DNA of 64,000 nucleotides. Origin: Panopea generosa (taxonomy: Eukaryota > Mollusca > Bivalvia > Adapedonta > Hiatellidae). Positions 1 through 12,109 of this stretch are shown here, piece after piece. The stretch covers positions 15,490,787 through 15,554,786 of the forward strand of contig CM055895.1 in assembly GCA_029582155.1 (NCBI GenBank). The letters are read 5' to 3'. The translations under genes were made by a program, and so were the position numbers. A model generated the notes under the pieces. The model was given only the letters and a program-made list of their open reading frames with translations, was not told the origin of the DNA and searched no databases. Each line of letters starts with the position of its first letter. The stretch's first letter is position 1.

Positions 1-219
1 AAAACTTGTATATCTTCTATTTAATGTTGATAAAATAGCACCCAAAGTATTAATTATATCGCAACTTAAAGTATTAATTATATTGCAACTTAACCATACA
101 AAATTCACAGGTAACTGATCTTTTCTACATGAAATGTTAGTTGTATACAACTGTAAATGTTTTGTGATGTTTGGATCATAAAAAATGATCTTGAAACTAG
201 AAATGTGAAAACAGATGCC

Positions 220-590
220 CCCATTATTTGTCATTTTACCAATATTTAGTCAAAAGGGGCCATAAACCCTAGGGACACCATTTGAACAAATCTAACAGAA
301 CTATAGTTGGTCATCATTACTACTTAAACATTTTGAAAATCTGCTGGACCATTCATGAGAAGAAGATTTTTTAAGTTTTGGACTATTTTTAGTAATGGCG
401 GCCATCTTGAATTTCAGGTCAAAAAAAAAAAAATTCTTCTGTATAGTCTCCTATGCAATAGAAACAATCATGTGAAGTTTCAGTTTAATTGGCCTAGTGG
501 TTTCAGAGAAAGTGCTGCTAACAGACTACAGACGACGGACGACAGACAACGCGCCATCGCATAAGCACTTCTGACCTTTGGCCAGTAGAG
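220..590 (-). repeat. Dispersed repeat, family F-like (bivalve-type)
   Basis: Contains phrases such as a GGCGGCCATCTTGAA segment, a GGCCTAGTGG segment and a CAGACGACGGACGACAGAC end. These are characteristic of a long dispersed repeat I associate with bivalve genomes; the boundary estimate is by eye. It lies in an SLC9B intron. There is no coding capacity beyond short chance frames. Confidence 0.55.
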
Positions 591-626
591 CTTAAAAAAT
601 CAAACTTGAATGAAATATACACTTAC

Positions 627-809
627 CCTAGCATTAGTGCCCAGATCCATGGGAACCCCAGAAGAAAATGAGCAGCTACAGCCTCGGCAAGACATTCACA
701 GAGACATGGCGAGAAGGCTAGACGAAGCACTGCCCAAGAAAGTCTTCTCAAAGCCTGGGGGTCAAGGCCAAGCCCGGCCCTTATCAATATTACCGTCAAT
801 GCTATTTGT
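627..809 (-). CDS. SLC9B: SLC9B coding exon 3
   Basis: This 183-base exon follows a TTTTTCAG acceptor and ends at GTAAGT. It reads QIALTVILIRAGLGLDPQAL, then RRLSWAVLRLAFSPC, a Cys-rich helix, and LLGFPWIWALMLG. This is the conserved SLC9B block covering the RAGLGLD helix and the following amphipathic helix. The split Arg codon (AG+A) joins exon 2 correctly. The open frame on the opposite strand here is its shadow. Confidence 0.9.
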
Positions 810-3800
810 CTGAAAAATAAATTTTGTCAATCTAGGTCAATACTTCATAACAAATATAGAATGCTCATTTCTAAAAATCCTGCATATTCATTTTTACTTA
901 TTCAAATGAAAATATACAGTAACTTTACATCTTTTAATAACATTAAAATATTTAAGGCAAATATTAATATTAGATCAGTTGACAAAAACAGTCCCATTTC
1001 CAGATCTGCAATCTGATACTATCTTTAGAAGTTATCTGAACTGTCCCGGTGAGCTACTGATTACGAAATGACAAAAATATTACTAATCACAAAATTTTTG
1101 CTTTGCAATATATGTTTGTGTACAACTGTATTATATATTCAATAAATCAATAAACAATCTATACAAGGGAATAAGGTGGTCACATTTAGTATAGTGTCCT
1201 ACATAACAGATCTTTATATAGATTAAACTTTGACTGTGGAACAAGTAATGACAATTTAGACAAGTATTCCTAGACAGTACCAGCTCTAAATATATATGTG
1301 GATCAAGTGTCTTGCTCAAGCACACAAAAAACATGGTAGTTGTGAGAAATTGAACCTACAACCCTCTGGTCCTGGATCTAACGCTCTACCACTAGACCGG
1401 AGACTCCATAACATACCATTGATGATTACATAAGATATACTTACTATCTTAACTAACCATACACTTATTGAGCGAGATCCAAATTTCAGTAAGTCAGGGC
1501 AAAACATAAATTGCCATTTAACTCTTTTGCAATCAAACAAAAAATTGTAACAATATGATGCATTGCAAATTTTTAGCTAACAAATTCAAAGAAAAGTTTT
1601 ATTCCTTGGCACAGCTAATACTAAATAACAGAGCTTTGTATTAGGCGAATCACACGAGTCAAGCCCTACATGATTTGTTGATAGAACAATTAAAAAGAGA
1701 AAATACATGATTTGAACATTTTTCCCCTGAATAAGAAAAGAACCAGAGAATCCCTCACAAAAACAAGCTTTAAATGACTAAATAGTATATAGTTTTTGTG
1801 ACAAAGGTTGTAAAGTGCTAACAACGGTATGGTAAGCAGGACTTGATGATAAACTTTGCCATACACTACAAACAGTAGAAATGCTATAATTTCCATCAAT
1901 TGCTTTCCACTTAAAACAATTCCTGCTATAATAAAAATGTTCAATACAATATCTACTTAATCAGTGAGTTCCATATATGAGTAAGTGTGTGTGTAACAAG
2001 TAAAGCCTACCTCATAGCCGATGACCATCTGCTGTCAATACCCAGTCCAACAATGTTGACGCCTGGCACATTGCGCAAAATACACCCAACAATCAGCATA
2101 CCTGCAGAGGAAACAATACCATACAAATTGCATTTAATATAACTAAATAGTAAAAAATATATAAAAGGGGCATTACTCTTGAAAAATTAATCCAATCAGC
2201 ATGCCTTGGGATACAATTATAAGTTTTATGTCCAGGTCTGATACATATTGATATATATCTAAACAAAAAGTTTAAATTGAATTACATGTAAACTGTAAAA
2301 AATGTTAACCTGACAAAATAAGGTTAATGGATAGGCAACAGGACAGGGACCACTATTACTATGTCACTCTTCTTTTCCTTGAAAATGCGACAAATAATCA
2401 GCTGTATGAAGTGTGTAAGCTATATTAATAGAGCACTAAGTCGCGTTTTTAACATATGCAACTGGGGCTCAAATTCCTTTCAAAGAGAGGGAAACTGGAA
2501 TCAACAGAGTTGGGTTTCTTCGGATTCCCATGTGTCTTTAACAATAATACCATGTTAAACTTCTCCATTGTAAGTGATATAAATAATTGCATACAGCATA
2601 GTAGTTGTTTGAATGTTTAGCATCAGTTTTATGCAATCAAGGGCTAACCTAATTAGGTTAACCTAATCACTGTTTCCTACAGGGATCCTTGAAGGTTAAC
2701 CAGTACTCAAGCACACCCATCTTCGCAAGTAATTGATAACTTTCCCACTTGACTCAGCAGTGAGAGACAGTGGGACACAATGTTTTATATAAATCATTGG
2801 GCAGACTGTGGCTGGGATGGGATTCAAACGTCATGACCCATGAATTGATAGTTAGATGTGCTACCAACTGAGCTATAAAACCAGGCCAGGCTGACATCAC
2901 AGTAGATTATTTTGTCATCCATGTCCCAAAACAATAATGCTTATAAACATAAACAATGGGAAGAACACAGGCAATATATAACTTTACTGTTACAATTTGT
3001 GATTTGTTCCATTGTACACAAATTGCTGGTGGTGACAATATTGGTTACAATTTTTATGTTATTATTAAAAAAAGAGAAAATTTACACAGAACTTAACACA
3101 GAATAATGAATCAGCATAATATCATTAGAAACATAAAATTTGACAAATAGTGATATAATCAGTCACAATAATCAGACCGTCTTTGGGCACAAACAAACAT
3201 TCAGTCCAATTAGCGTGATAATTACCATATATAACATGTTAATTGTGTAGAATGTATCATCGTGGTTTGACATTTATACACACAGCTACCTCAAGTATGA
3301 CAAATTGATGCACTGTCACCGCTAACAGCTCTAATCATTCATTAAATCTTACTGGTAATTCAATTTGAGCACAATCATTCTTTTTCATCTTTTCTAGACT
3401 TTGGTTGTGATGACATCCAAATTTATATTGTATATTCTTTTAATTCAAACAGTTTCATCTTAAAGGGAGTGTATCAGGATAAAACGCTATGAATCTCATT
3501 ATCATTAATAAATATAAACCGAATAATTTAGTATGCCAAATCCATCAAAATGTGACAAAATCAATATATGTAAACTGGAGTGGTAAACTTGAAATGAAAT
3601 CCCTATTCTAAAAGAAAAACAGCACTTAAATACTATTTGGTGACCTTCACATCATCATTTGGACTCGTTCTAAGATGAAACCATTTTAACTAGATGTGTA
3701 TATAGGATCAAATTGGATTTATGTGACTCATTTAATATGTCACAAAATGTGTTGCCATTTTAAGCAGGAAATCTATTAAGTGCATAGCCCATGTTAGGAA

Positions 3801-4845
3801 AACCCCTAACAATATATTATTTTGGCATATTTAAATAAATATCTTTTCTAAAACACGGGACCAGTGAGTACAATATAAGCATGGTTAATTGGGAAAAAAA
3901 TGTTTTAGACAATTTTAAAATTTTACAAAAATCCTGATATATTCCCTTTAAATTGATTATGAAGCATGTTCTTACATTTAACCCTTTACTCCATAGATAA
4001 GCGTTTTCCCGCACCAATCACAGAAGTTCTTTGAAAACAGTGCAGGAAGAGTTCAGATTGCTCGTAACAAGCAATCTGAACACTTCCTTGCACTGTTTTC
4101 CACTCTGTCAGTTAATATAAACATAATTCACCCAATAATTCAAAAGCCCTCTATATTAGGTGTCCAAAGGCGTCTATATGAAGTAAAGGGTTAAAACATA
4201 TCTCAGAATGTCTTCCTGGGTAGGACCAGTACTAAGCATATGCAGACAAATCTCATGCTCAAGGACACCACACATGTCTACTGATAGGAACAAACCTATG
4301 ATCGTCTCATCCTGCGTCCAAATTCCTACCAGTATTAGACCATGCATTTTGAAAGTAACTGTTCATCAACCAATACAAAAAATCTCAAATTTTGTGAAAC
4401 TTGTTTTCCTTACCTAATAGTGGTGGTAGTTTCACAAATACTACCAAGTAACCCCCAACAACGCAGGTGAAAAACAGAACTGCTATTGAGAAAAAGTTTC
4501 CGCCAGGCATCCCTCCAGCTCCGGTGATAGAAATAAGCACGGCCCATGACACAAAGAACATTATGAAGATCATCATATATTTGGCAAGATTTCCGTGGGG
4601 AGGACAGAGAAGTCCATACTTGAACCTCTGGCACAGTGTCGGCTGTTCTGGTAAAGGGTTGTATTTGGTGCGGACTGGCTTCGTAACTGAATGGCAAGTT
4701 CTGCGCAAGCCGATACATTTCTTTGGCGAACCTTCAGTTTCTGGCACATTCCCATTCTGAAGTCCATCTTCATGTTCATGTTGGATCTGTATATCAATGT
4801 CAAGGTCAGTCTGCTCTGCAGTCATGGTGACGATTGGTTACAACT
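627..4845 (-). CDS. SLC9B: SLC9B-type (NHA/NHEDC) sodium/hydrogen antiporter, 5' half, 3 exons in window
   Basis: Gene-level entry. The coding parts are complement(4414-4825), complement(2011-2101) and complement(627-809); the gene continues beyond base 1. SLC9B proteins are CPA2-family cation/proton antiporters of plasma, mitochondrial or endolysosomal membranes that exchange Na+ or Li+ for H+. The spliced reading keeps frame across both junctions (phase 1, then phase 2). It gives a charged cytosolic N terminus, a CPP-G-L-K segment, a first hydrophobic helix, the family motif SITGAGGMPGGN, a second helix ending KLPPLLG, then MLIVGCILRNVPGVN, and then VILIRAGLGLDPQALR. These blocks match the conserved N-terminal antiporter fold as I remember it from human SLC9B1/2. 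The catalytic Asp pair and later helices are outside the window. B1 versus B2 orthology cannot be decided here. Confidence 0.9.
810..2010. other. SLC9B: SLC9B intron between coding exons 2 and 3
   Basis: AT-rich intronic DNA. Apart from the SINE around 1265-1412 I see no coding or structured element. Confidence 0.7.
1265..1412 (-). repeat. tRNA-derived SINE, family B (intronic)
   Basis: On the minus strand the head reads GGTCTAGTGGTAGAGC (box A like), followed some 30 bases later by GTAGGTTCAATTTC (box B like). The body shows the family-B signature of a CTTGAGCAAGACAC block and a disrupted GGTTCTACC-like block. It interrupts the SLC9B intron between coding exons 2 and 3. Confidence 0.6.
2011..2101 (-). 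CDS. SLC9B: SLC9B coding exon 2
   Basis: This 91-base exon has a TCTGCAG acceptor and a GTAGGC donor. It encodes MLIVGCILRNVPGVNIVG and then LGIDSRWSSAM. The first part continues the KLPPLLG motif of exon 1, and the Trp-Ser-Ser piece is typical of the loop before the RAGLGL helix in SLC9B proteins. Phase 1 in and phase 2 out agree with both neighbouring exons. Confidence 0.87.
2605..2890 (-). repeat. tRNA-derived SINE, family A
   Basis: The minus-strand tRNA head has TAGCTCAGTTGGTAGCACAT (box A) and CGTTTGAATCCC (box B). The body contains the family phrases ACTGGTTAACCTTC and GGGATCC. The 3' tail ends in an ATTCAAACAA-type repeat. It is one of about ten family-A copies in the window and lies in the SLC9B intron between coding exons 1 and 2. 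Confidence 0.75.
3982..4190. mobile_element. Palindromic piggyBac-like MITE, copy 1
   Basis: The 209-bp element is flanked on both sides by TTAA (3978-3981, 4191-4194). It begins CCCTTTACTCCATAGATA and ends with an inverted version, TATGAAGTAAAGGG. The TTAA target site and CCC/GGG termini are the piggyBac pattern. The interior holds a long hairpin (GAAAACAGTGCAGGAAG arm, GAGCAATCTGAAC return arm) with a very short loop. No transposase is encoded, so it is non-autonomous. Two more copies lie at 16794 and 39639. Confidence 0.8.
4205..4335 (-). repeat. SINE family B fragment
   Basis: Contains the family-B core in reverse (CTTCCTGGGTAGGACCAGTA, then a GCTCAAGGACACCAC block). It abuts the palindromic MITE and lies next to SLC9B coding exon 1. 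Confidence 0.55.
4414..4825 (-). CDS. SLC9B: SLC9B coding exon 1
   Basis: The start codon is ATG at 4825-4823. The exon gives 137 codons plus one base and ends at a GTAAGG donor. About 70 acidic and basic residues without a hydrophobic core precede two membrane helices (around residues 83-101 and 110-130). On the minus strand a pyrimidine-rich tract ending CAG stands just before 4845, so this exon carries about 20 bases of 5' UTR and at least one noncoding exon should lie upstream. Strong donor-like sites on the minus strand near 6239 and 9709 are candidates for its end, but nothing else supports them. Confidence 0.88.
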
Positions 4846-4881
4846 CTGAAACAAAACAATCAATTATTACACTCACTGAAC

Positions 4882-5160
4882 AGTTTGTTTAAATTTTTAG
4901 TGTCATTTTTATGTCATCAAGGGCTAGCAGATGTTCAGTTAACCTAACAACATTTTCCTGGGATCCTGGAAGGTTAACCAGTACTTGAGCAAACACTGAT
5001 AACTTTCGTAATGATTCAGCTGTGAGAATTGAATGACAATAAGAGGCAATGTCGTATATCATTCTTCATGATAACTGGCCGGCAGGGATATGAACACACA
5101 AACCATGGATTGATAGTCAGACTTGGCAGTTCCATCTAAACCATGTTGCAAGGTCCATGG
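4882..5160 (-). repeat. tRNA-derived SINE, family A
   Basis: Same body as the other family-A copies (GGTTAACCAGTACTTGAGC, then TGATAACTTTC, then an ATTCAGCTGTGAGA block). The tRNA head near 5100-5160 is degraded. It starts about 35 bases upstream of the first coding SLC9B exon. Confidence 0.65.
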
Positions 5161-5398
5161 CCAGTTTACGGACTTGGTTAAGTTCTATCTAAACTATTAT
5201 AAGGATGAAATAAAAGCTTATGTCCATGTTACTTTCTAAGTCTGACTGTCTAGTAAATAATCTTGTTTTTGAACTGAAACACGATGTACAGTATAATTAT
5301 GATATACTGAATACATTCAAACACAATACGAAAACAACAAGCTGAATACCCTGCAGCATATCATTGCAAGAAATAGCCATTTCTTCTATAAATAAAAC

Positions 5399-5622
5399 TT
5401 ATAAGACCATAATAAATTAATTGCTAGATAACCATCCCCGTCCGCCCCCTTTTTTTTCATACTGTCCTGACCCATTTTATTTTCATAAAAAAATAAAAAT
5501 AATAAAATCTTTATATTTTGTTTAAAACAACAAAGTAATAATAAAAAAAATCCTTCCCCACTTCCCCTTTTTAAGAAAAATTTTGATGATATTCAAGCAA
5601 TTAATTTATAATGACCAAATCT
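5399..5622. mobile_element. MITE-like element with AT-rich inverted ends, copy 1
   Basis: The left end reads GACCATAATAAATTAATTGC and the right end GCAATTAATTTATAATGACC, which are near-perfect inverted repeats. The interior is a Pyr-rich CCCC/TTTT block. A second copy lies at about 10150-10325. It has no coding capacity. The superfamily is not assigned because no target duplication is clear. Confidence 0.6.
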
Positions 5623-7699
5623 TATTCATTGGTATATTTGTTTAAATAGCACTAAATCTTCCTTCATGCCAAGTTTCATTCTGTTATTCACTTAATATCT
5701 GAATATCGACAATTGACCTTTTATAAATGGTTCTCCCAGGAGTTGGTAAAAAGTACACCTCCAGTACTACCAATAAAGATCAACAACTGCCATTGCTATT
5801 CCAGCTGCGAGATTTGACGAATATGCGACTTTCCGCAGGAGTTGTTTGCTATAGTCATAAAAATCTCAGGTAAGTCCTTATCCTATTAAGATATATATAT
5901 CTAAGCTCTGCAAATATAATTTTTCATTAAATATTACATTTTTTTTCGCTTGAACATATATTATTAAACTGAAGTGCACTACTGTTTTATCTGTTCAAAC
6001 CTTGATTAAACACTAACCTCCATATTTTATCAGTATAAAGCATATTTGCATAATCTCCACAGGTCATTCACCATAAATATGAACAATTCTATTAAAAATT
6101 CAGAAAAAAAATATTCACTTACCTTTCAAGAAGAAATGACAATGAAACACATTGAAAAATGATTAACAAATACAATTTCTTGCCTCTTCTTTACTTTAAA
6201 TTATATCAATAATAATTAAAGTTAACAAATATAACTTACCTGTAATGTATTTCCTTTACAATGACAAGCTCTTCTTGCACCGAAACACTACTTAATAATG
6301 AGTGATTAAGGCCTTGACGTATACACATACCAAACTTAACCATCAATTTAACATAAAGAGGCAAGTCAAAGAGATCTGAATATAATAAATGACCTATAAA
6401 CAAATAAGACAATACAAAGATATTATGACATAAAGTGTCCAAATTTCCAACCACACTGAATGAAGACCTCAACTTGTAGCCCCAGGATAGGTTGAGATGT
6501 TCTTTTTTATGTTGCTGGAGGATGACAAGATTATTTTATTATTTTTTTGGCTAATAAAAATGTGTTGACAAGAAATGGCCTTTAGCTTTTAAAGACAATA
6601 GCTCATTGTGTCATCAAACTACTATGTCATGTTAACTTGATTAATATCTCCACAATATCAGTATTCAATTACTTGTGAAAGATTCCATTTCATAAAATTT
6701 GTAAAATGCAGGTTATTCTAAATGATTCACCACTCTCCACCCCTTATTCTCATCCTTCCCCTTCCCCCTAAATGTTGGAAGATACAGGTAAACTGGCTGC
6801 AAATGTGATGCAAATATTTAATTATGCCCCAAAACAGCCAAAGATATAATATATAGTATCACCTTGAAATTGTATTACCAGTTTGCTCTCCCTTAATTTC
6901 ATTGATCTTCTCACTTAACATACATGTTTTTAGATTTTGTCAGAAATGTCCCCTCCCTCCCTCCCACACCACCCCAGCTACCGGTACCTATACACTATAC
7001 CGAACTCTCCCTTGAAATCTTTTTTGAAATTAATATATGGAATGCATGTGCGTTCTTGTATAAATTTACAAATACTCCTCAAAAACAATACTCAGTACAG
7101 GTTCTACCCTGTAAGCAGACTGAAGAGCGATTCATATAAGCTGAGCTTACTTTGCAATCAAACTAAAACAAATAAGTATTAATCAAAATTTCTTGCAAGA
7201 ATATTCAAAGATCATTTTAACTAAAACACATGTACATATACCAGTAGTATCTGTGAATTCACATTCACGTACCAGGTAAATTCTCCAGGCTGAATCCGAG
7301 TAAAGACTCAAACTTACTTAGGACTCAAAAGGTTAATGGTAAGTAATTTGTGGATACAACCAGTCTAATCTACAAATTAATGATCACCCTACAATTGAGA
7401 AAAAACATTGGCAAAAGAGGAATAAAAAATTTAAGCTTAAGAAACAAAGCAAATAGTAGCCTACATATTTATTTTTTTTACTTTAACTTTTACACCATGA
7501 CATTTGAAGTATATTATAAAGTTTTTGTAGACATTATGTTATACATACTACTTGAATAAGGCAGTTTTACTGATACACTACCCCTGTGTTTGTTAAACTA
7601 ATTTAGAACCCCTGATAATGTGTTGGACTGGAGAGCAATCTATTTCCAAAATTAAAAAGGTATTTTATTCCCAGATTTTCGCAGATGTGGATATTTTTT

Positions 7700-7937
7700 T
7701 TTTTTTGAATGAGCGTTTAACGCCATTTTCAACACATTTCAGGTTATATATGGCATATCCAGTTCAACTGGTGGAGAAAGACTTCAGACTGAGTAGAACC
7801 ACCGTCATTTCGTAAGTAACTGGAAACTTTCTCACATAAAGTTTTTGGAGCAAACGGAACTGGAACCTACTACCTTAGCGGTGAGAGGTAAGTGATCTTG
7901 AGATGGCGCCTTAGACCACTCAGCCACAGAGGACCCA
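7700..7937 (-). repeat. tRNA-Leu/Ser-derived SINE, family C, near full length
   Basis: On the minus strand it begins GTCCTCTGTGGCTGAGTGGT followed by CTAAGGCGCCATCTC, a type II (Leu/Ser-like) tRNA head with a long variable arm. A GTAGGTTCCAGTTCCG box-B-like segment follows. The body ends GAAAATGGCGTTAAACGCTC and an A-rich tail. Better preserved than the other three copies. Confidence 0.75.
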
Positions 7938-8236
7938 GAAGTGGAAAAATTATTAAGTCACACACATTTTACTAAATCCTTTTCAGAATTATCATATTTT
8001 TGTATAAAATCTTCATTAAAAACCCTATTTTCAAAAATAAGAAGTTAAAATAAGAAGTTACTTCATGCACCCCATCCCATTTTCAAAAGAAATTAAATTC
8101 TTATTTAAGGGTATTTAGCTTAACCATGAGGGTAAAATACCATAAAAATCACCTTATCTTGGCTTTTGATCCTAAAAAGATACGATACAACATCACAAAA
8201 ACATTTCTCTGTGACTTAGGCGACCTTCTTTTCCTC

Positions 8237-9450
8237 TAGATGTCACTGTTACTTTGTGACCATGTTTACCTCATATTTCACTGTTACTTAAGTGACCTTC
8301 TTTACCTCTATATGTCACTGTTACTCAGTGGCCATGTTTACCTCTATATGTCACTGTTACTTAGTGACATTGTTTACTTCTATATGTCACTGTTACTAAG
8401 TGACCATGTTAACCTCTATATGTCAATGTAACTTAGTGATCATGTTTACCTCTATATGTCACTGTTACTTAGTGATCATGTTTATCTCTATATGTCACTG
8501 TTACTTAAGCAACCTATCACTGTTACTTAAATGATCATGTTTGCCTTAAATGTCAATGTTTCTTAAGTGACCATGTTTACTTCTATATGTCACTGTTACT
8601 TAGTGACCAGTTTATCTATATATGCTTCTGTTATTTAAGCAACCTTGTTTGCCTCTACATGTCACTGTTACTTGAGTGACCATGTTTGCTTCTGCATGTC
8701 ACTGTTACTGAAGTGACCACATTTACCTTGATATGTCACTGTTACTTGAGTGACCATTTTTACCTAGATATATCACAGTTACTTAAGTGACCATGTTTAC
8801 ATAGATATGTCATTGTTACTGAAGTGATCATGTTAACCTAGATATGTCACTGTTACTTGAGTGACCATTTTTACATAGATATGACGCTGTTACTGAAGTG
8901 ACCACATTTATCTAAATATGTCACTGTTACCTGAGTGACTTTTTTTACCTAGATATGCCACTGCTACTGAAGTGACCATGTTTACCTAGATATGTCACTG
9001 TTTCTGAAGTGACCACATTTACCTAGATATGTCACTGCTATTGAAGTGACCATGTTAACTTAGATATGTCACTGTTACTGAAGTGACCACATTTTTACCT
9101 AGATATGTCACTGTTACTTGAGTGACTATTTTTACCTAGATATGTTACTGTTACTTGAGTGACTACGTTTATATAGATATGTCACAGTTACTGAAGTAAC
9201 CACATTTACCTAGATATGTCACTATTACTGTAGAGACCACATAACCTAGATATGTCACTGTTACTGATGTGAGCTATGTCACTGTTATCTAAGTGACCAT
9301 GTTTACCTAGATATGTCACTGTTACTGAAGTGACCATGTTTATCTATATAATTCACCATTACTAAAGTGTTTAAGCTAGCTTCTATAAATATTACCTGTA
9401 CATCACTTTACTTAAGCGACCTTGTTTTCCTCTACTTGTCACTGTTATAT
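8237..9450. repeat. 37-bp minisatellite, about 31 degenerate copies
   Basis: The unit is GTCACTGTTACTTAAGTGAC followed by CATGTTTACCTAGATAT, repeated with 10-20 percent variation. Each unit contains the inverted pair GTCACT/AGTGAC with an 8-base loop. The central sequence drifts from CTCTATAT units (left) to CTAGATAT units (right), as expected from local expansion of variants. The last copies near 9400-9450 are isolated and decayed. Confidence 0.92.
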
Positions 9451-10149
9451 ATGTGTTCTGGCTCACCTCTATAAACATCACTTGTATGTCAAAACAAGAT
9501 TTGCAAATTGCCAAAACTCTCAATGCCGCAAGGAAATTAAATAAGTAGTTTAAATATACTTCTTTAAAAGCAATGCTTGTCTGTTTCCTTGTTTGCATCA
9601 TACCCATGCAGCTTTTAAAAGAAGAGAAACTATATCATCTTGAATTAAATTTTCGGACTGGTGTCAAAACACTTATGTGTTAATAAGATTTAAAACAAAA
9701 ATGGCCTTACCTGTTTCAAGCTGCTTGGTAAATAGTAGTAGTTCAAGTCAGAAAAGTGTTATTACAGATGTGGACATTGCAAGGACAAGCATGGTCTTGT
9801 GTCTTGTGGCTGGATAGCAGGTTAGCCAATGACATACTGCAAGACTGTAATCAGACATTGATAAATTAAACTCAAACTATGGAGTTAATATCATATCAAA
9901 TCCATGGTGATAATGGAATTCAGCCTTCATACTGTATACTAGTGTGTATTTACATCGTAAAATCCACACAGACTATGATAATAACACAATTTCAATGTTT
10001 TTAACATATATATAAGAAAATGTTAAAGGATTTTTGAAAGGTAGGGCAGGAAACAGTGGACATAGCATTTATTTTATTTCAAGCCTTATATTAAAACATG
10101 ATACATCATAAACCCAACAGTGCTTATTAAGTAGTATAATTTGGAGTAG

Positions 10150-10325
10150 ATAAGACCATAATAAACTAATTGCTAGATTATCATCCCCGCCCGCACCCTA
10201 ATTTTCATGCCGCCCCCAACCCTTTTTTTCTTCAGAAAAATAAAAAAATAAAAAATAAAATCCTCCCGCACTCCCTATTTTTAAAAAAAATGGGATGAGA
10301 CAGTAGCAATTAATTTATAATGGCT
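10150..10325. mobile_element. MITE-like element with AT-rich inverted ends, copy 2
   Basis: Same left end (GACCATAATAAACTAATTGC) and right end (GCAATTAATTTATAATGGC) as the copy at 5399, with a shorter Pyr-rich interior. Confidence 0.6.
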
Positions 10326-12109
10326 TAACAATAGGAGATGAATAATGGACAGCATATCTGTCAGCAGTAAATAACGCAAATCAATCACCATAATGTTATC
10401 TCACTGATCTTGTCAATTTAATGGAGAAATTGGAAGTAAATATTTCAATTAAGACAGCACCAGTATTCTATGTTTTTTTAAGACAAGGCCTTCATTTATG
10501 GAAATAAACTACATGTACTTATTTTTCATTGCCATGGATCATTGAACAACTATAAACATTTTTACACAATATATATGCATGATGTTTAAAAAACAGTATT
10601 ATTCATTTGTTTTTTCCCCAAATGTAAGAATTAGCAAAAAAACATCTTTTCGCAATTATGGTATGCTTAGGTATGGTATATGCTCTGTGAGCCATTATTG
10701 CCATACACTTTTAAAATATGCCAAAATATAAATATATTAGAAAGGGAATTTCCTAACTTGGTTCAATGGACAAAAAGCATGTATGTTAGACTAAAATAAT
10801 TTTCCTGCTCAATTTATGACATATCAAATGAGTTACATGACTTCAGTTTCACTTCGATCTGATTTCTGACATTGGTTATATATTGTTAAGTTTGATTCAT
10901 CTTGAAAATAAATTGGATTCTGTTTCGAATTCACCAGTCTGATTAAAATATTGTTTAGACATAATGGAATCTTTATTATGGTTATATAATTACTGGGGCT
11001 GTGCATTGTCTTTTTTTTCCATCTGCATTGCCTATTACGATGCATATTGCCTGATATTGCAATATTTAAGTAGCGATGCAATGCGCATCATGCTACTGAT
11101 TTTTTTAACTGTATCTTATGCAATCACTGATCACCATAATTGTTTAATAAAGTGTATGTAATAACTATGCTCGTATGCAACCTAAAAGTATTTTTATTAA
11201 CAAAAAGAACAGAACTTATTACACTGCATAACTGTGAGATAGATGAAATAAACATGATGGGATAGTACCTGATGGGAAGGAGATGCTGTCCATAATATTC
11301 GTCGCGTGTTTAGCCAGTTTATATTCTAAAATTCGTCTTGATTTTAAAAAAAAACAACATTCTTTTTTGTTTTTATTAGCTAGTTTTTTATGTTTCATGA
11401 TGAATGAAATTGCGATGCATGATATCTGATAATCGTATTGATGCATCGTGGGTCTAAAGAATGCATTGCATCGTGCTCTATTGGAAATTTCATTAACACC
11501 CGATACACACATCGGCCGAAAGGTGAATCACAATCCATCAATGAATCATTATTCCTCTTATAATTACTTTGTAAGTTTGGGTAAGATCTGTTGAAAATGA
11601 GAGCGTTTCCACAAGCAAAAGATCAAATAAAGCAAAAGACAATTCAACGGCAGGTAACTTATACAGTAATAATATGGCCAGGTCAGTTCAAGAAAGGAAG
11701 CACTACTATAACCACTGCCATTTTTTATGTGAAGTAAAACCAGCTGATATTTTCACAATCGATTTATCATTATCAGTTACAATCGGTTTGGTTCCGCTGA
11801 GTGATAATCAGATAATCTGCCAATATGGATTTTAGTGATATTGGGCCATTAACTTTTAAAATATAAAACAGAGAGAGATCAAATGAATGACTTGTCTTTA
11901 TGTAGACCTATGAAATGTGCAATTCAAATTAATTCATTTATTTCACCTATGTAAAAAACATTTGGAGAGAACATAATAAAGAGGGGGACAGAGGCAGAAA
12001 CAGAAATATATCAAAAATCATATTAATATGTTAAAAATCATTAAAGGTGAAATTACTTGAATTCCCCATGTATACCTGGTATCCAAACAAAATTATTTTA
12101 CTGTATGAA

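Larger units (their letters stand above)
2102..4413. other. SLC9B: SLC9B intron between coding exons 1 and 2
   Basis: Holds a family-A SINE, the TTAA-flanked MITE and a family-B SINE fragment. The rest (about 2895-3975) is AT-rich with nothing recognisable. Confidence 0.7.

Noticed and set aside
610..813. Plus-strand 67-residue frame
   Set aside because: Antisense shadow of SLC9B coding exon 3, whose splice sites and protein motif are unmistakable on the minus strand.
2850..2886. Real tRNA gene
   Set aside because: The box A/B-like sequence is the head of a SINE with mismatched stems; the same applies to heads at 7900, 29226, 35430 and 61090.
8237..9450. Possible CRISPR-like array
   Set aside because: Units are contiguous, with no unique spacers, in a eukaryotic context; it is a minisatellite. 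The same applies to the 38-bp, 31-bp, 27-bp and 26-bp arrays.
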